The notes under the pieces are model-generated. The model worked only from the letters and a program-made list of their open reading frames with translations. It searched no databases and was not told the origin of the DNA. Positions 8,260-16,521 of a stretch of DNA of 64,000 nt are shown piece after piece. The DNA comes from LGRD01 sp031382215 (GTDB lineage: Bacteria > Pseudomonadota > Gammaproteobacteria > Burkholderiales > Burkholderiaceae_C), in contig JANMYQ010000268.1 in the NCBI GenBank assembly GCA_031382215.1, positions 1-64,000 of the forward strand, read 5' to 3'. Positions within the stretch are counted from its first letter, which is position 1, and the number at the start of each line of letters is the position of its first letter. Both the position numbers and the translations under genes were made by a program.

Positions 8260-9420
8260 ATGCCGATTGCTCCCATTCCCGAACTGATCGCCGAACTCGC
8301 CGCCGGCCGCATGGTGATCCTCGTCGACGAGGAAGACCGCGAAAACGAAGGCGACCTGGTGCTGGCGGCCGAACACGTCACGCCCGCCGCGATCAACTTC
8401 ATGGCCCGCTTCGGGCGCGGCCTCATCTGCCTGACACTCACGCGCGAGCGCTGCGAACGCCTGCGCCTGCCGCCGATGGCCACTCGCAACGGCACCAAAC
8501 ACGGCACCGCGTTCACCGTGTCGATCGAAGCGGCCGAAGGTGTCAGCACCGGCATCTCGGCGGCCGACCGCGCGCGCACGGTGCAAGCTGCGGTCGCGCG
8601 CGACGCTCAAGCCGGCGACCTGGTGCAGCCCGGCCACATCTTCCCGCTGCAGGCGCAAGACGGCGGCGTGTTGATGCGCGCCGGCCACACCGAAGCCGGC
8701 TGCGACCTGGCCGGCATGGCCGGCCTGGCGCCCGCCGCGGTGATCTGCGAGATCATGAAAGATGACGGCACGATGGCGCGCCTGCCCGACCTGGTGGAAT
8801 TTGCGCAGACGCACGGCCTCAAGATCGGCACGATCGCCGCGCTGATCGAATACCGCAGCCGCAACGAAACCCTGATCGAACGCGCCGGCCAGCGCAAGCT
8901 GACCACCGCGCAAGGCGAGTTCGACTGCACCGCCTTCCGCGACCGCACCGGCGGCCTGCACCTGGCTCTGACCCGCGGCAGCTGGACGGCAGCCGACGAA
9001 GTGCTGGTGCGCGTGCACGAACCGCTATCGGTAATGGACTTGCTCGACACCGGCCCCTGCGGCCATTCGTGGCCCCTGCCCAAGGCACTGGCCGCGCTGC
9101 AGGCCAGCCCGCGCGGCGCTGCGGTGCTGCTCAATTGCGGTGAAGACGTGGCCGCGCTGGTACCGCAATTCCGTGCGCGCGAAACCGGCACGGCCTTCGA
9201 CGCCACACGGCCGCGCGGCCAGATGGATCTGCGCACCTACGGGATCGGCGCGCAGATCCTGCGCGAATTGGGCATCGCCCGTATGAAGTTGCTCGGCAGC
9301 CCGCGGCGCATGCCCAGCATGGTGGGTTATGGGCTCGAAGTGACCGGCTTCCTGGCCCCGGACAGTGTGCCGGCCGCTTCCCAGGCCGTTCCCCCGGCCG
9401 CCGCGCTGCGCTCGGTCTGA
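8260..9420 (+). CDS. ribBA: 3,4-dihydroxy-2-butanone-4-phosphate synthase with degenerate RibA-like domain
   Basis: Residues 1-205 form a complete RibB domain, with DEEDRENEGDL (about residues 23-33) and RAGHTEAGCDL (about 140-150), which makes dihydroxybutanone phosphate from ribulose 5-phosphate. Residues 206-386 resemble GTP cyclohydrolase II but lack the zinc-binding cysteine cluster and the SLRCDCG-type segment, so this half is probably not a cyclohydrolase. The layout corresponds to the proteobacterial RibBX variant. A separate ribA would be needed elsewhere. No FMN riboswitch precedes it. Confidence 0.92.
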   Translation: MPIAPIPELIAELAAGRMVILVDEEDRENEGDLVLAAEHVTPAAINFMARFGRGLICLTLTRERCERLRLPPMATRNGTKHGTAFTVSIEAAEGVSTGISAADRARTVQAAVARDAQAGDLVQPGHIFPLQAQDGGVLMRAGHTEAGCDLAGMAGLAPAAVICEIMKDDGTMARLPDLVEFAQTHGLKIGTIAALIEYRSRNETLIERAGQRKLTTAQGEFDCTAFRDRTGGLHLALTRGSWTAADEVLVRVHEPLSVMDLLDTGPCGHSWPLPKALAALQASPRGAAVLLNCGEDVAALVPQFRARETGTAFDATRPRGQMDLRTYGIGAQILRELGIARMKLLGSPRRMPSMVGYGLEVTGFLAPDSVPAASQAVPPAAALRSV

Positions 9421-9444
9421 CGCCGGAACGACAAGGACCCACGC

Positions 9445-9909
9445 ATGCAGGACGCCGACAAAGGCCAAGCCACCCCGCTCGATGGCCGTGACCTGCGCAT
9501 CGCCATCGTGCAGGCGCGCTTCAACGCCGCCGTGACCGACAAACTGGCGCAGAGTTGCCTGGCGGAGCTGCACGCGCTGGGTGTGGAGGCCAAGCACATC
9601 AAGCACGTCAGCGTGCCGGGCGCGCTCGAAGTGCCGCTTGCGCTGGCCGTGCTGGCCGACACCGACGACTACGACGCGCTGGTGGCGCTGGGCTGCATCA
9701 TCCGCGGCGAGACCTACCACTTCGAACTGGTGGCCAACGAAAGCGGCGCCGGCGTGATGCGCGTGTCGCTCAAGCACCAAGTGCCGATCGCCAACGCCAT
9801 CCTGACGGTCGAGAACGAGGCCCCGGCCGGGGCCCGCGCCGAAGACAAAGGGCGCGACGCGGCGCGTGTGGCCGTCGAGATGGCCAACCTGATGGAAGAC
9901 CTCACGTGA
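9445..9909 (+). CDS. ribH: 6,7-dimethyl-8-ribityllumazine synthase
   Basis: The 154-residue sequence matches RibH. It contains VQARFN (substrate pocket, about residue 22), VPGALEVPLA (about 57-66), GCIIRGETYHFE with the catalytic His (about 83-94) and a GVMRVSLKHQVPIANAILT segment. It condenses the RibB and RibD products into lumazine, the substrate of RibE. The last four bases overlap the GTG start of nusB, indicating coupled translation. Confidence 0.97.
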   Translation: MQDADKGQATPLDGRDLRIAIVQARFNAAVTDKLAQSCLAELHALGVEAKHIKHVSVPGALEVPLALAVLADTDDYDALVALGCIIRGETYHFELVANESGAGVMRVSLKHQVPIANAILTVENEAPAGARAEDKGRDAARVAVEMANLMEDLT

Positions 9910-10400
9910 GTGACGAGCCGGTCAAGGCCGCATCTGCACGCAAGCGCTCCCCGTCCAAATCGACCCGACGCCGCTCGCGCGAGTTTGCGCTGCAGGGGCT
10001 GTACGAATGGCTGGTCTCGGCCGCGCCGGCTGCAAACATTGCCGCCCACATGCGCGAGCAGGACGGCTTCGACAAATGCGACGCCGCGCATTTCGACGCG
10101 CTGCTGCTCGGCTGCATCACCGAAGCGGCTGACATCGACGCGGTGCTCACCCGCCACGTTGACCGCAAGACCACGCTGCTGTCGCCGGTGGAACACGGCG
10201 TGCTGATGATCGGCGTGTACGAGCTGACGCACTGCATCGACATTCCGTACAAGGTCGCGATCAACGAGGCGGTGGAGCTGGCCAAGAGCTTCGGCGGCAC
10301 CGATGGCCACAAGTACGTGAACGGCGTGCTCGACAAGGCTGCCTCGACCTTGCGCACGGTCGAAGTGGATGCAGCCCGCGCGGCTCGCGCCCGCGCCTGA
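9906..10400 (+). CDS. nusB: Transcription antitermination factor NusB
   Basis: A 164-residue protein of the NusB helical fold with SREFALQGLYEW near residue 23 and the conserved C-terminal segment VAINEAVELAKSFGGTDGHKYVNGVLDK. NusB binds boxA RNA together with NusE/S10 to support rRNA antitermination. The GTG at 9906 overlaps the ribH stop (GTGA) and was preferred because the ribH-nusB order and coupling are widely conserved. Confidence 0.95.
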   Translation: MSDEPVKAASARKRSPSKSTRRRSREFALQGLYEWLVSAAPAANIAAHMREQDGFDKCDAAHFDALLLGCITEAADIDAVLTRHVDRKTTLLSPVEHGVLMIGVYELTHCIDIPYKVAINEAVELAKSFGGTDGHKYVNGVLDKAASTLRTVEVDAARAARARA

Positions 10401-10412
10401 CCCGATGCGCGC

Positions 10413-10504
10413 GATGAAACCGGCCTCGTGTCTGGCCCGATTGGCCCGGACCGGATCAACCCGATCGACCCGATCCGAACGATGAAACTGGCCTCGCGCC
10501 TGGC
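10413..10504 (+). repeat. Imperfect direct repeat around the aminotransferase start
   Basis: The 24 bases at 10413-10436 and at 10481-10504 both begin GATGAAAC and continue GGCCTCG, differing at only three positions. The second copy contains the likely start codon of the aminotransferase gene; the first contains an ATG in a different frame, 68 bases upstream. The sequence between them is made of CCGATC-like short repeats. This looks like an old local duplication of the gene start. Confidence 0.7.
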
Positions 10505-11663
10505 GCACATCGAGCCTTTCCACGTGATGGAGGTCGCCAAGGCGGCCGCGCAGATCGCGCGCAGCCCGGCCTGCGTCGACTCGCCGATGGTGTTCCTGAA
10601 CATCGGCGAACCCGACTTCACCGCGCCCGCACCGGTGCAGCGCGCCGCCGAACGCGCGCTGGCCACCGGCCGCACGCAATACACCGACGCGACCGGCCTG
10701 CCGCAACTGCGCGAACGCATCAGCCAGTGGTACGCACAACGCTTCGGGCTCGACGTGGCGCCGGGCCGCATCGTGATCACTGCCGGCGCCTCGGCCGCGC
10801 TGCAACTGGCCTGCCTGGCGTTGGTGGACCGCGGCGACGAGGTGCTGCTGCCCGACCCCAGCTACCCGTGCAACCGCCACTTCGTCGCCGCCGCCGAAGG
10901 CGTGCCGGTGCTGCTGCCGGCGTCGGCCGAACAACGCTTCCAGCTCAGCGCCGCGGGGGTCGAAGCGGCGTGGGGCCCGCACACGCGCGGCGTGCTGCTG
11001 GCTTCGCCGTCCAACCCGACTGGCACGTCGATCGCGCCCGACGAGATGGCCCGCATCGTCAAGGCGGTGCGCGCGCGCGGTGGCTTCACGATGGTCGACG
11101 AGATCTATCTCGGCCTGAGCTTCGACGAACAGTACGGCCACAGCGCGCTGATGCACGGCGTGGGCCATGGCGACGATGTGATCTCGATCAACAGCTTCTC
11201 CAAGTACTTCAGCATGACCGGCTGGCGGCTCGGCTGGCTGGTGTTGCCCGAAGCGCTGGTGCCGGCGGTCGAGAAGCTGGCGCAGAACCTGTACATCTGC
11301 GCGTCGTCGGTGGCGCAGCATGCGGCGCTGGCGTGTTTCGAGCCGGAGTCGATCACCGAATACGAACGGCGCCGGGAACAGTTCCGGGCCCGGCGCGACT
11401 TTCTGGTGCCCGCGCTGAACCAACTGGGCTTGAACGTGCCGGTGCCACCCGACGGCGCCTTCTACGCCTGGGCCGACTGCAGCCAACACGCCGCCGGCAG
11501 CTGGGATTTTTGTTTCGAGATGATGCGTCGCGCTCATGTGGCGATGACCCCAGGGCGCGACTTCGGGCCGCACCGCGGCGAGCAGTTCATCCGCCTGTCC
11601 TACGCCAGTTCGATGGAGCAATTGCACATTGCGGTGGAGCGCCTGCGCGGCGTGCTGCGCTGA
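10482..11663 (+). CDS. PLP-dependent class I/II aminotransferase
   Basis: The 393-residue protein is a fold-type I aminotransferase. It has the substrate motif NIGEPDF (about residue 39), the PLP-contacting SPSNPTGT (about 173-180), DEIYLGL (about 206) and the PLP-lysine segment SINSFSKYFSMTGWRLGW (about 234-251). The exact amino acid substrate cannot be read from sequence. ATG 10482 is preferred over the open extension to 10428, whose codons are low-complexity repeats. It follows nusB by 81 bases on the same strand, without a clear terminator between. Confidence 0.92.
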   Translation: MKLASRLAHIEPFHVMEVAKAAAQIARSPACVDSPMVFLNIGEPDFTAPAPVQRAAERALATGRTQYTDATGLPQLRERISQWYAQRFGLDVAPGRIVITAGASAALQLACLALVDRGDEVLLPDPSYPCNRHFVAAAEGVPVLLPASAEQRFQLSAAGVEAAWGPHTRGVLLASPSNPTGTSIAPDEMARIVKAVRARGGFTMVDEIYLGLSFDEQYGHSALMHGVGHGDDVISINSFSKYFSMTGWRLGWLVLPEALVPAVEKLAQNLYICASSVAQHAALACFEPESITEYERRREQFRARRDFLVPALNQLGLNVPVPPDGAFYAWADCSQHAAGSWDFCFEMMRRAHVAMTPGRDFGPHRGEQFIRLSYASSMEQLHIAVERLRGVLR

Positions 11664-11787
11664 GCCCGCCCTTGGCCCGGCGTCAGCGCGCGCAGCGCGG
11701 GATAATGCCGCAAGCGGGACGCAAGCCCGCGGCGCATTGTGAAATTTTGCACGCTCTGCCGCACACCCGCTCGACTAAGCTCGCCCA

Positions 11788-13623
11788 GTGACCTCTTTTC
11801 GCTCCTCCACCTCGCCCGGTCCACTGATCCCCGACACGCAGCCCGGCAGCCTGCCGAGCCAGCCCGACGTCGGCCTGTGGTCAGACTCCGATGTCGGGTT
11901 GCCGCAGGGCCCCGCCACGGCCTTTGTCACCAACCAGGCGAGTGCCTCGGAGACCGAGATGCCCACGATCGGGCACATCGGCCGCTATGCGTTGAAATAC
12001 CGCATCGGCGCGGGCGGCCTGGGCACGGTGTACGCGGCGCACGACCCGCTGCTGTCGCGCCTGGTGGCCATCAAGACCCTGAGCCTGGAACTCTCGGCCG
12101 ACGAGCGCGAGTCGTTCAACACCTTGTTCCTCGATGAAGCGCGCGCGGCGGGCGGCCTGAGCCACCCGCACATCGTGACGGTGTTCGATGCCGGCGTGAG
12201 CGACAACAGCGCCTACATCGCGATGGAAATGCTCAAGGGCCGCGACCTGCGCCAACTGCGCCAGGAAGGCTGGCGGCCGAGCCCGGCGCAGGCCGCACTG
12301 ATCGTGCGGCGCGTGGCCGACGCGCTGGCCTACGCGCACAGCAAGGGTGTGGTTCACCGCGACATCAAGCCGGCCAACATCTTCATGGTCGGCCGCACCC
12401 AGCCGAGGGTGCTCGACTTCGGCATCGCGCGGGTGGCGCACCGGCATGACATCGGCTCGGCCGGCGACATCGCAGCCGGCTCACCCTACTACATGGCCCC
12501 CGAGCAGGCGCGCCACCAGACGGTGGACCGGCGCGCCGACGTGTTTTCGCTCGGCGTGGTGCTGTACGAGCTGCTGGCCGACCGCAAGCCCTTCCGCGGC
12601 GCCACGCTCACCGAGATCACCAACGCGGTGCTGACGCACGAACCGCCGCTGGCCTGCGAGGTCGACCGCAAGGTGCCGCTCGGGCTGGCCGAGATCGCAT
12701 CGCGCGCGATGCTGAAAGACCCCGAGCAGCGTTACCGCTCGGCGCGTGCCTTCTCGCGCGACCTGCGCCACTGGCTGGACGACAACTCCGCCACCCAGGA
12801 CGGCGAGGTGCCGGTGCCGACTGGCGCGAAGTCGCGCCGCAAATGGGTGACGGGCGCCTTGGCCGGCGTGGCGGTCGGCGGTGTGTTGCTGGCGGTGGCG
12901 CTCGCGCCGCGCCAGAAAGCAGCGCCGCCGGCCACGCCGCCTTCAGCCGTCGAAACACCCGAGCGTGCCGCCGCGCCGCCAGCGCGGCCTGCGGTCGCCA
13001 CCACAGCGCCGCAGGCCGTGGTTGCCGCGGCGCCGGCGGCTCCTGCTCGTGCTCTTCCATCGGCGTCGGCACCGGTGGCCGCCGCCACCGCCCCGCCACC
13101 AGCAACCACAGTTGCCGCAACGCCGCCAGGCCCGCCCGCCGCGGCCACGCCCGTCGCGCCACCAGTCGCTGCCCCACCGGCCGCCGCAGCGCCGAAAAAG
13201 CCCCCCGCAGCGCCCGCCCAAGCGGTGGGCAGCAGCAAGCCCGCGCCGGAAAAGGCTGCCCCTGCCAAGCCCGCACCCGCCAAAGCAACGGCCGTGGCCA
13301 AGGCGCCCCCGCCTGCTCCCAAGCGGGCTGCCGCCGAAGTGCGCGAACCCGATTCCAGGGCCACTGCCGCAGCCGCCGTGGCCGCTGCGCCCGCCCCGGT
13401 GGCCGCCAAGACGACCGGCACGCTCAGAATTGCCGTCAGCCCATGGGGCCAGGTCGAGGTCGACGGTGTACCCGCCGGCACCACACCTCCGCTCAACGAA
13501 CTGACCCTGCCCGAAGGCAAGCACCAGATCATCATCCGCAACGGCGACTTCCCGCCGTTCCGCGCCACGGTCACCGTGAACCCCGGGCAGGCCGTCTCCC
13601 TCAAGCACAAGTTCGGATCATGA
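11788..13623 (+). CDS. Membrane-bound Ser/Thr protein kinase with PEGA domain
   Basis: The 611-residue protein has a complete Hanks-type kinase domain at about residues 66-330. The Gly loop is GAGGLGTV (74-81), the ATP lysine is Lys96 in VAIK, the catalytic loop is HRDIKPAN (190-197) and the Mg-binding DFG is at 210-212. One transmembrane helix follows at about 355-372, then an Ala/Pro-rich linker of some 170 residues and a C-terminal PEGA domain (about 545-611). The kinase is cytoplasmic and the PEGA end periplasmic. The GTG start is the furthest upstream; an ATG at residue 58 is possible. The gene overlaps the next one by four bases. Confidence 0.93.
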   Translation: MTSFRSSTSPGPLIPDTQPGSLPSQPDVGLWSDSDVGLPQGPATAFVTNQASASETEMPTIGHIGRYALKYRIGAGGLGTVYAAHDPLLSRLVAIKTLSLELSADERESFNTLFLDEARAAGGLSHPHIVTVFDAGVSDNSAYIAMEMLKGRDLRQLRQEGWRPSPAQAALIVRRVADALAYAHSKGVVHRDIKPANIFMVGRTQPRVLDFGIARVAHRHDIGSAGDIAAGSPYYMAPEQARHQTVDRRADVFSLGVVLYELLADRKPFRGATLTEITNAVLTHEPPLACEVDRKVPLGLAEIASRAMLKDPEQRYRSARAFSRDLRHWLDDNSATQDGEVPVPTGAKSRRKWVTGALAGVAVGGVLLAVALAPRQKAAPPATPPSAVETPERAAAPPARPAVATTAPQAVVAAAPAAPARALPSASAPVAAATAPPPATTVAATPPGPPAAATPVAPPVAAPPAAAAPKKPPAAPAQAVGSSKPAPEKAAPAKPAPAKATAVAKAPPPAPKRAAAEVREPDSRATAAAAVAAAPAPVAAKTTGTLRIAVSPWGQVEVDGVPAGTTPPLNELTLPEGKHQIIIRNGDFPPFRATVTVNPGQAVSLKHKFGS

Positions 13624-14018
13624 TCCTTCGATTCCCTTTCGCCGCAACCGCAGCCGCAGCCACTGCCGGGCTGCTGAGCCTGCTTGCCGCCTGCGCCGAC
13701 ATGCAACCCGGCGTGGCCGAAGCGATGACGCGCCCGGCCGAACAGGCGCTGGTGGTGGGCCTGCGCGCCTACGACGACGCGAATTACCCCGAGGCCGAGA
13801 AGCAGCTGAAAGACGCGCTGCAAAAAGGCCTGCAGGCGTACAAGGACCGCGCGGCCGCGCACAAGCACCTGGCCTTCATCTACTGCACCAGCAACCGCAA
13901 GAAGGAATGCGAGGGGGCGTTTCGCGCCGCGCGGCAGGCCGACCCGAACTTTGCGCTCAGCAAGTCCGAAGCGGGCCACCCGCAGTGGGGCCTGGTGTTC
14001 AAGAACACGCCCCCGTAA
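13620..14018 (+). CDS. Small TPR-like lipoprotein, TssQ-like
   Basis: A 132-residue protein with a hydrophobic leader ending LLSLLAAC, a lipobox with the acylated Cys at about residue 25. The mature part is one or two TPR-like helical hairpins (LRAYDDANYPEAEKQLKDAL, then AAHKHLAFIYCTSNRKKECEGAF). The length and this pattern resemble the TssQ-type lipoproteins associated with type VI secretion in Burkholderiales, although no type VI genes are in the window. The ATGA overlap with the kinase gene implies a joint role, perhaps sensing or partnering the PEGA domain in the periplasm; that role is inference. Confidence 0.75.
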   Translation: MILRFPFAATAAAATAGLLSLLAACADMQPGVAEAMTRPAEQALVVGLRAYDDANYPEAEKQLKDALQKGLQAYKDRAAAHKHLAFIYCTSNRKKECEGAFRAARQADPNFALSKSEAGHPQWGLVFKNTPP

Positions 14019-14046
14019 AGCGCTGCTGCGAGCTGCGCCTGACTCG

Positions 14047-14451
14047 ATGAGCGAGCCCGCCGTCTTCCGCTGGCCCCTGCGCGTCTACTGGGAAGACACC
14101 GACGCCGGTGGCGTGGTCTTCTACGCCAACTACCTGAAGTTCTTCGAACGCGCGCGCACCGAATGGCTGCGTTCGTTCGGCTATTCGCAAGAGGCCTTGC
14201 GCCATGACACCGGCGCGATCTTCATCGTCACCGATACTTCGCTGCGGTATGTGCGCCCGGCTCGGCTGGACGACAACATCGAAGTGACCGTGGAACTGGG
14301 CCGCCGCACCTACACGCGCATGATCTTTGCTCAGCAAGCGTGGCGCGGTGCAGAGTTGCTGGCAGAAGGCAGCATCGGCGTGGCCTGCGTGCATGCGGGA
14401 ACTTTCAAGCCGCGTGCCATTCCCAACGACCTGTTGAAAAGCATCGGATGA
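14047..14451 (+). CDS. ybgC: Tol-Pal-associated acyl-CoA thioesterase
   Basis: A 134-residue hotdog-fold thioesterase of the YbgC type. It has the active-site segment VYWEDTDAGGVVFYANYLKFFERART, containing the catalytic Asp, near residues 13-38. YbgC is a cytosolic acyl-CoA thioesterase encoded at the head of tol operons and linked to phospholipid metabolism. Its stop overlaps the tolQ start (ATGA). Confidence 0.95.
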   Translation: MSEPAVFRWPLRVYWEDTDAGGVVFYANYLKFFERARTEWLRSFGYSQEALRHDTGAIFIVTDTSLRYVRPARLDDNIEVTVELGRRTYTRMIFAQQAWRGAELLAEGSIGVACVHAGTFKPRAIPNDLLKSIG

Positions 14452-15152
14452 ACAACCAGAACCTTTCGATCCTCTCGCTCGTCGTCCAGGCCAGCCTGGT
14501 GGTGCAACTCGTGATGGCCGGGCTGGTGCTTGCTTCTCTGGCGAGCTGGACGGTGATCTTCGGCAAGCTGTTCGGGCTGCGCAAGGTGCGCGCCGCGAAC
14601 GAAGAATTCGAGCGCGAATTCTGGGCCGGCAAGAACCTGAACGACCTGTACAACGACGCCACCAAACGCACCGGCGGTGCGCCGATGGAGCGCATTTTCG
14701 CGACTGGCATGCGCGAATTCCTGAAGCTGCGCGAACGCCGCGTGAGCGACGTGGGCGCGTTGCTCGACGGCGCGCGCCGCGCGATGCGTGCGAGCTTCCA
14801 GCGCGAGATGGACACGATCGAATCGAACCTGTCGTTCCTGGCCTCGGTCGGTTCGGTGTCGCCTTACGTGGGCCTGTTCGGCACGGTGTGGGGCATCATG
14901 CATGCGTTCGTCGGCCTGGCCAACATGACGCAGGTGACGCTGGCCACCGTGTCACCGGGGATTGGCGAGGCGATGGTGTCCACCGGGATCGTTCTGTTCG
15001 CGGCTATCCCGGCGGTGATTGCCTACAACCGTTTCGCGCGCGACATCGACCGCATCGCGATCCAGCTCGAGACCTTCATCGAAGAGTTCTCCAACATCCT
15101 GCAGCGCAATGCCGGCGTGCCGCCTGCGCCTCCTCCCGCGAACACGAGATAA
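14448..15152 (+). CDS. tolQ: Tol-Pal system proton channel subunit TolQ
   Basis: The 234-residue protein has three membrane helices (about residues 16-36, 133-155 and 170-192) and the conserved TolQ/ExbB segment VSPYVGLFGTVWGIM, followed by ATVSPGIGEAMVSTGIVLFAAIPAVIAYN. With TolR it forms the inner-membrane motor that energises TolA during envelope constriction. Length is normal. It is coupled to ybgC by a four-base overlap, and tolR follows after two bases. Confidence 0.97.
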   Translation: MNNQNLSILSLVVQASLVVQLVMAGLVLASLASWTVIFGKLFGLRKVRAANEEFEREFWAGKNLNDLYNDATKRTGGAPMERIFATGMREFLKLRERRVSDVGALLDGARRAMRASFQREMDTIESNLSFLASVGSVSPYVGLFGTVWGIMHAFVGLANMTQVTLATVSPGIGEAMVSTGIVLFAAIPAVIAYNRFARDIDRIAIQLETFIEEFSNILQRNAGVPPAPPPANTR

Positions 15153-15154
15153 AC

Positions 15155-15583
<429 letters not shown>

Positions 15584-15596
15584 TCGGCGATTCGAC

Positions 15597-16463
15597 ATGA
15601 GCTCGGCTGCGCTGACCCGCGATGCCTTGATGCCGCGCCGCCCGGCCGGCATGGGCGCGGGCCTGGTGCTGGCGCTGCTGGCCCACGCGGTGCTGCTGGC
15701 GGCCCTGGCCTTCAGCGTGCGCTGGAACACCAGCAGCCCGGCGGGCGTGGAAGCCGAGCTGTGGGCCGCGGTGCCGCAGATCGCCGCGCCGCGTGCCGCT
15801 GCGCCCGAGCCGGTGCCGGTGCCCGTCGAGGTCAAGCCGCCACCACCGCCACCACCGGCGCCAGTCCCGAAAGCCGACCCCGCACCGGTACTCGACGCGC
15901 AGATCGCGATCGAAAAGGCCAAGCGCGACGAAGAGAAAAAGCGCCTCGACGAGGAGAAGAAGCGCGAGGAGACCGAGAAGCGGGCCGAGAAGGAAAAGCG
16001 CGACGCGATCAACCGTGATCAGGCCCAGGCCAAGGAAGAGATCGAGCGCAAGAAGAAGGAGGAAGCGGCCAAGCTGAAGCAGGAAGAGCAGAAGCTCGCG
16101 ATCGCGCGTGAAGCCAATCTGAAACGCATCCTCGGCCAGGCCGGCGCCACGGGCGATGCCGGCTCGACCGGCACGGCTGCCAAGACCGCCGGCCCGTCCG
16201 CTGGTTACGCCGGCCGCATCCGCGCGCGCATCCAGCCCAACATCGTGTTCGGCGACAGCGTCAGCGGCAACCCGATGGCCACGGTCGAAGTGCGCCTCGC
16301 ACCCGACGGCACGATCAACTCGAAGCGCCTGACCAAGAGCAGCGGCGTGAAGGCCTGGGACGACGCCGTGCTGCGCGCGATCGACAAGACCGAGGTCCTG
16401 CCGCGCGACACCGACGGCCGCGTGCCGCCGGTGATCGAGATCGACTTCAAGCCGTACGATTAG
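15597..16463 (+). CDS. tolA: Tol-Pal envelope protein TolA
   Basis: A 288-residue protein with an N-terminal membrane anchor (about residues 20-41), a Pro-rich segment (about 70-95), a long Lys/Glu coiled coil (about 100-180) and a C-terminal TonB/TolA-like domain with VEVRLAPDGTINSKRLTKSSG and a terminal IDFKPYD. It spans the periplasm to contact Pal/TolB. The usual tolB and pal do not follow; the next genes are convergent. Confidence 0.95.
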   Translation: MSSAALTRDALMPRRPAGMGAGLVLALLAHAVLLAALAFSVRWNTSSPAGVEAELWAAVPQIAAPRAAAPEPVPVPVEVKPPPPPPPAPVPKADPAPVLDAQIAIEKAKRDEEKKRLDEEKKREETEKRAEKEKRDAINRDQAQAKEEIERKKKEEAAKLKQEEQKLAIAREANLKRILGQAGATGDAGSTGTAAKTAGPSAGYAGRIRARIQPNIVFGDSVSGNPMATVEVRLAPDGTINSKRLTKSSGVKAWDDAVLRAIDKTEVLPRDTDGRVPPVIEIDFKPYD

Positions 16464-16521
16464 AGCGCGAGAGCGAAGGGCGAGGGGCCCCGCCGGGCCA
16501 GCGACTGAGAGCGTCGCGCCG

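Noticed and set aside
8100..8260. Search for an FMN riboswitch before ribBA
   Set aside because: The short gap after the RES toxin gene has no FMN riboswitch core or terminator-like hairpin, and there is too little room for the roughly 140-base aptamer.
11701..11706. GATAAT as -10 box of the kinase gene
   Set aside because: It fits the -10 consensus at five positions, but no -35 hexamer lies at the right distance and the kinase start is 82 bases further on.
12732..13979. Long Gly/Ala-rich open frame on the minus strand
   Set aside because: It is the antisense shadow of the Ala/Pro linker of the Ser/Thr kinase, where GC-rich codons keep all frames open. No family resemblance or ribosome site.
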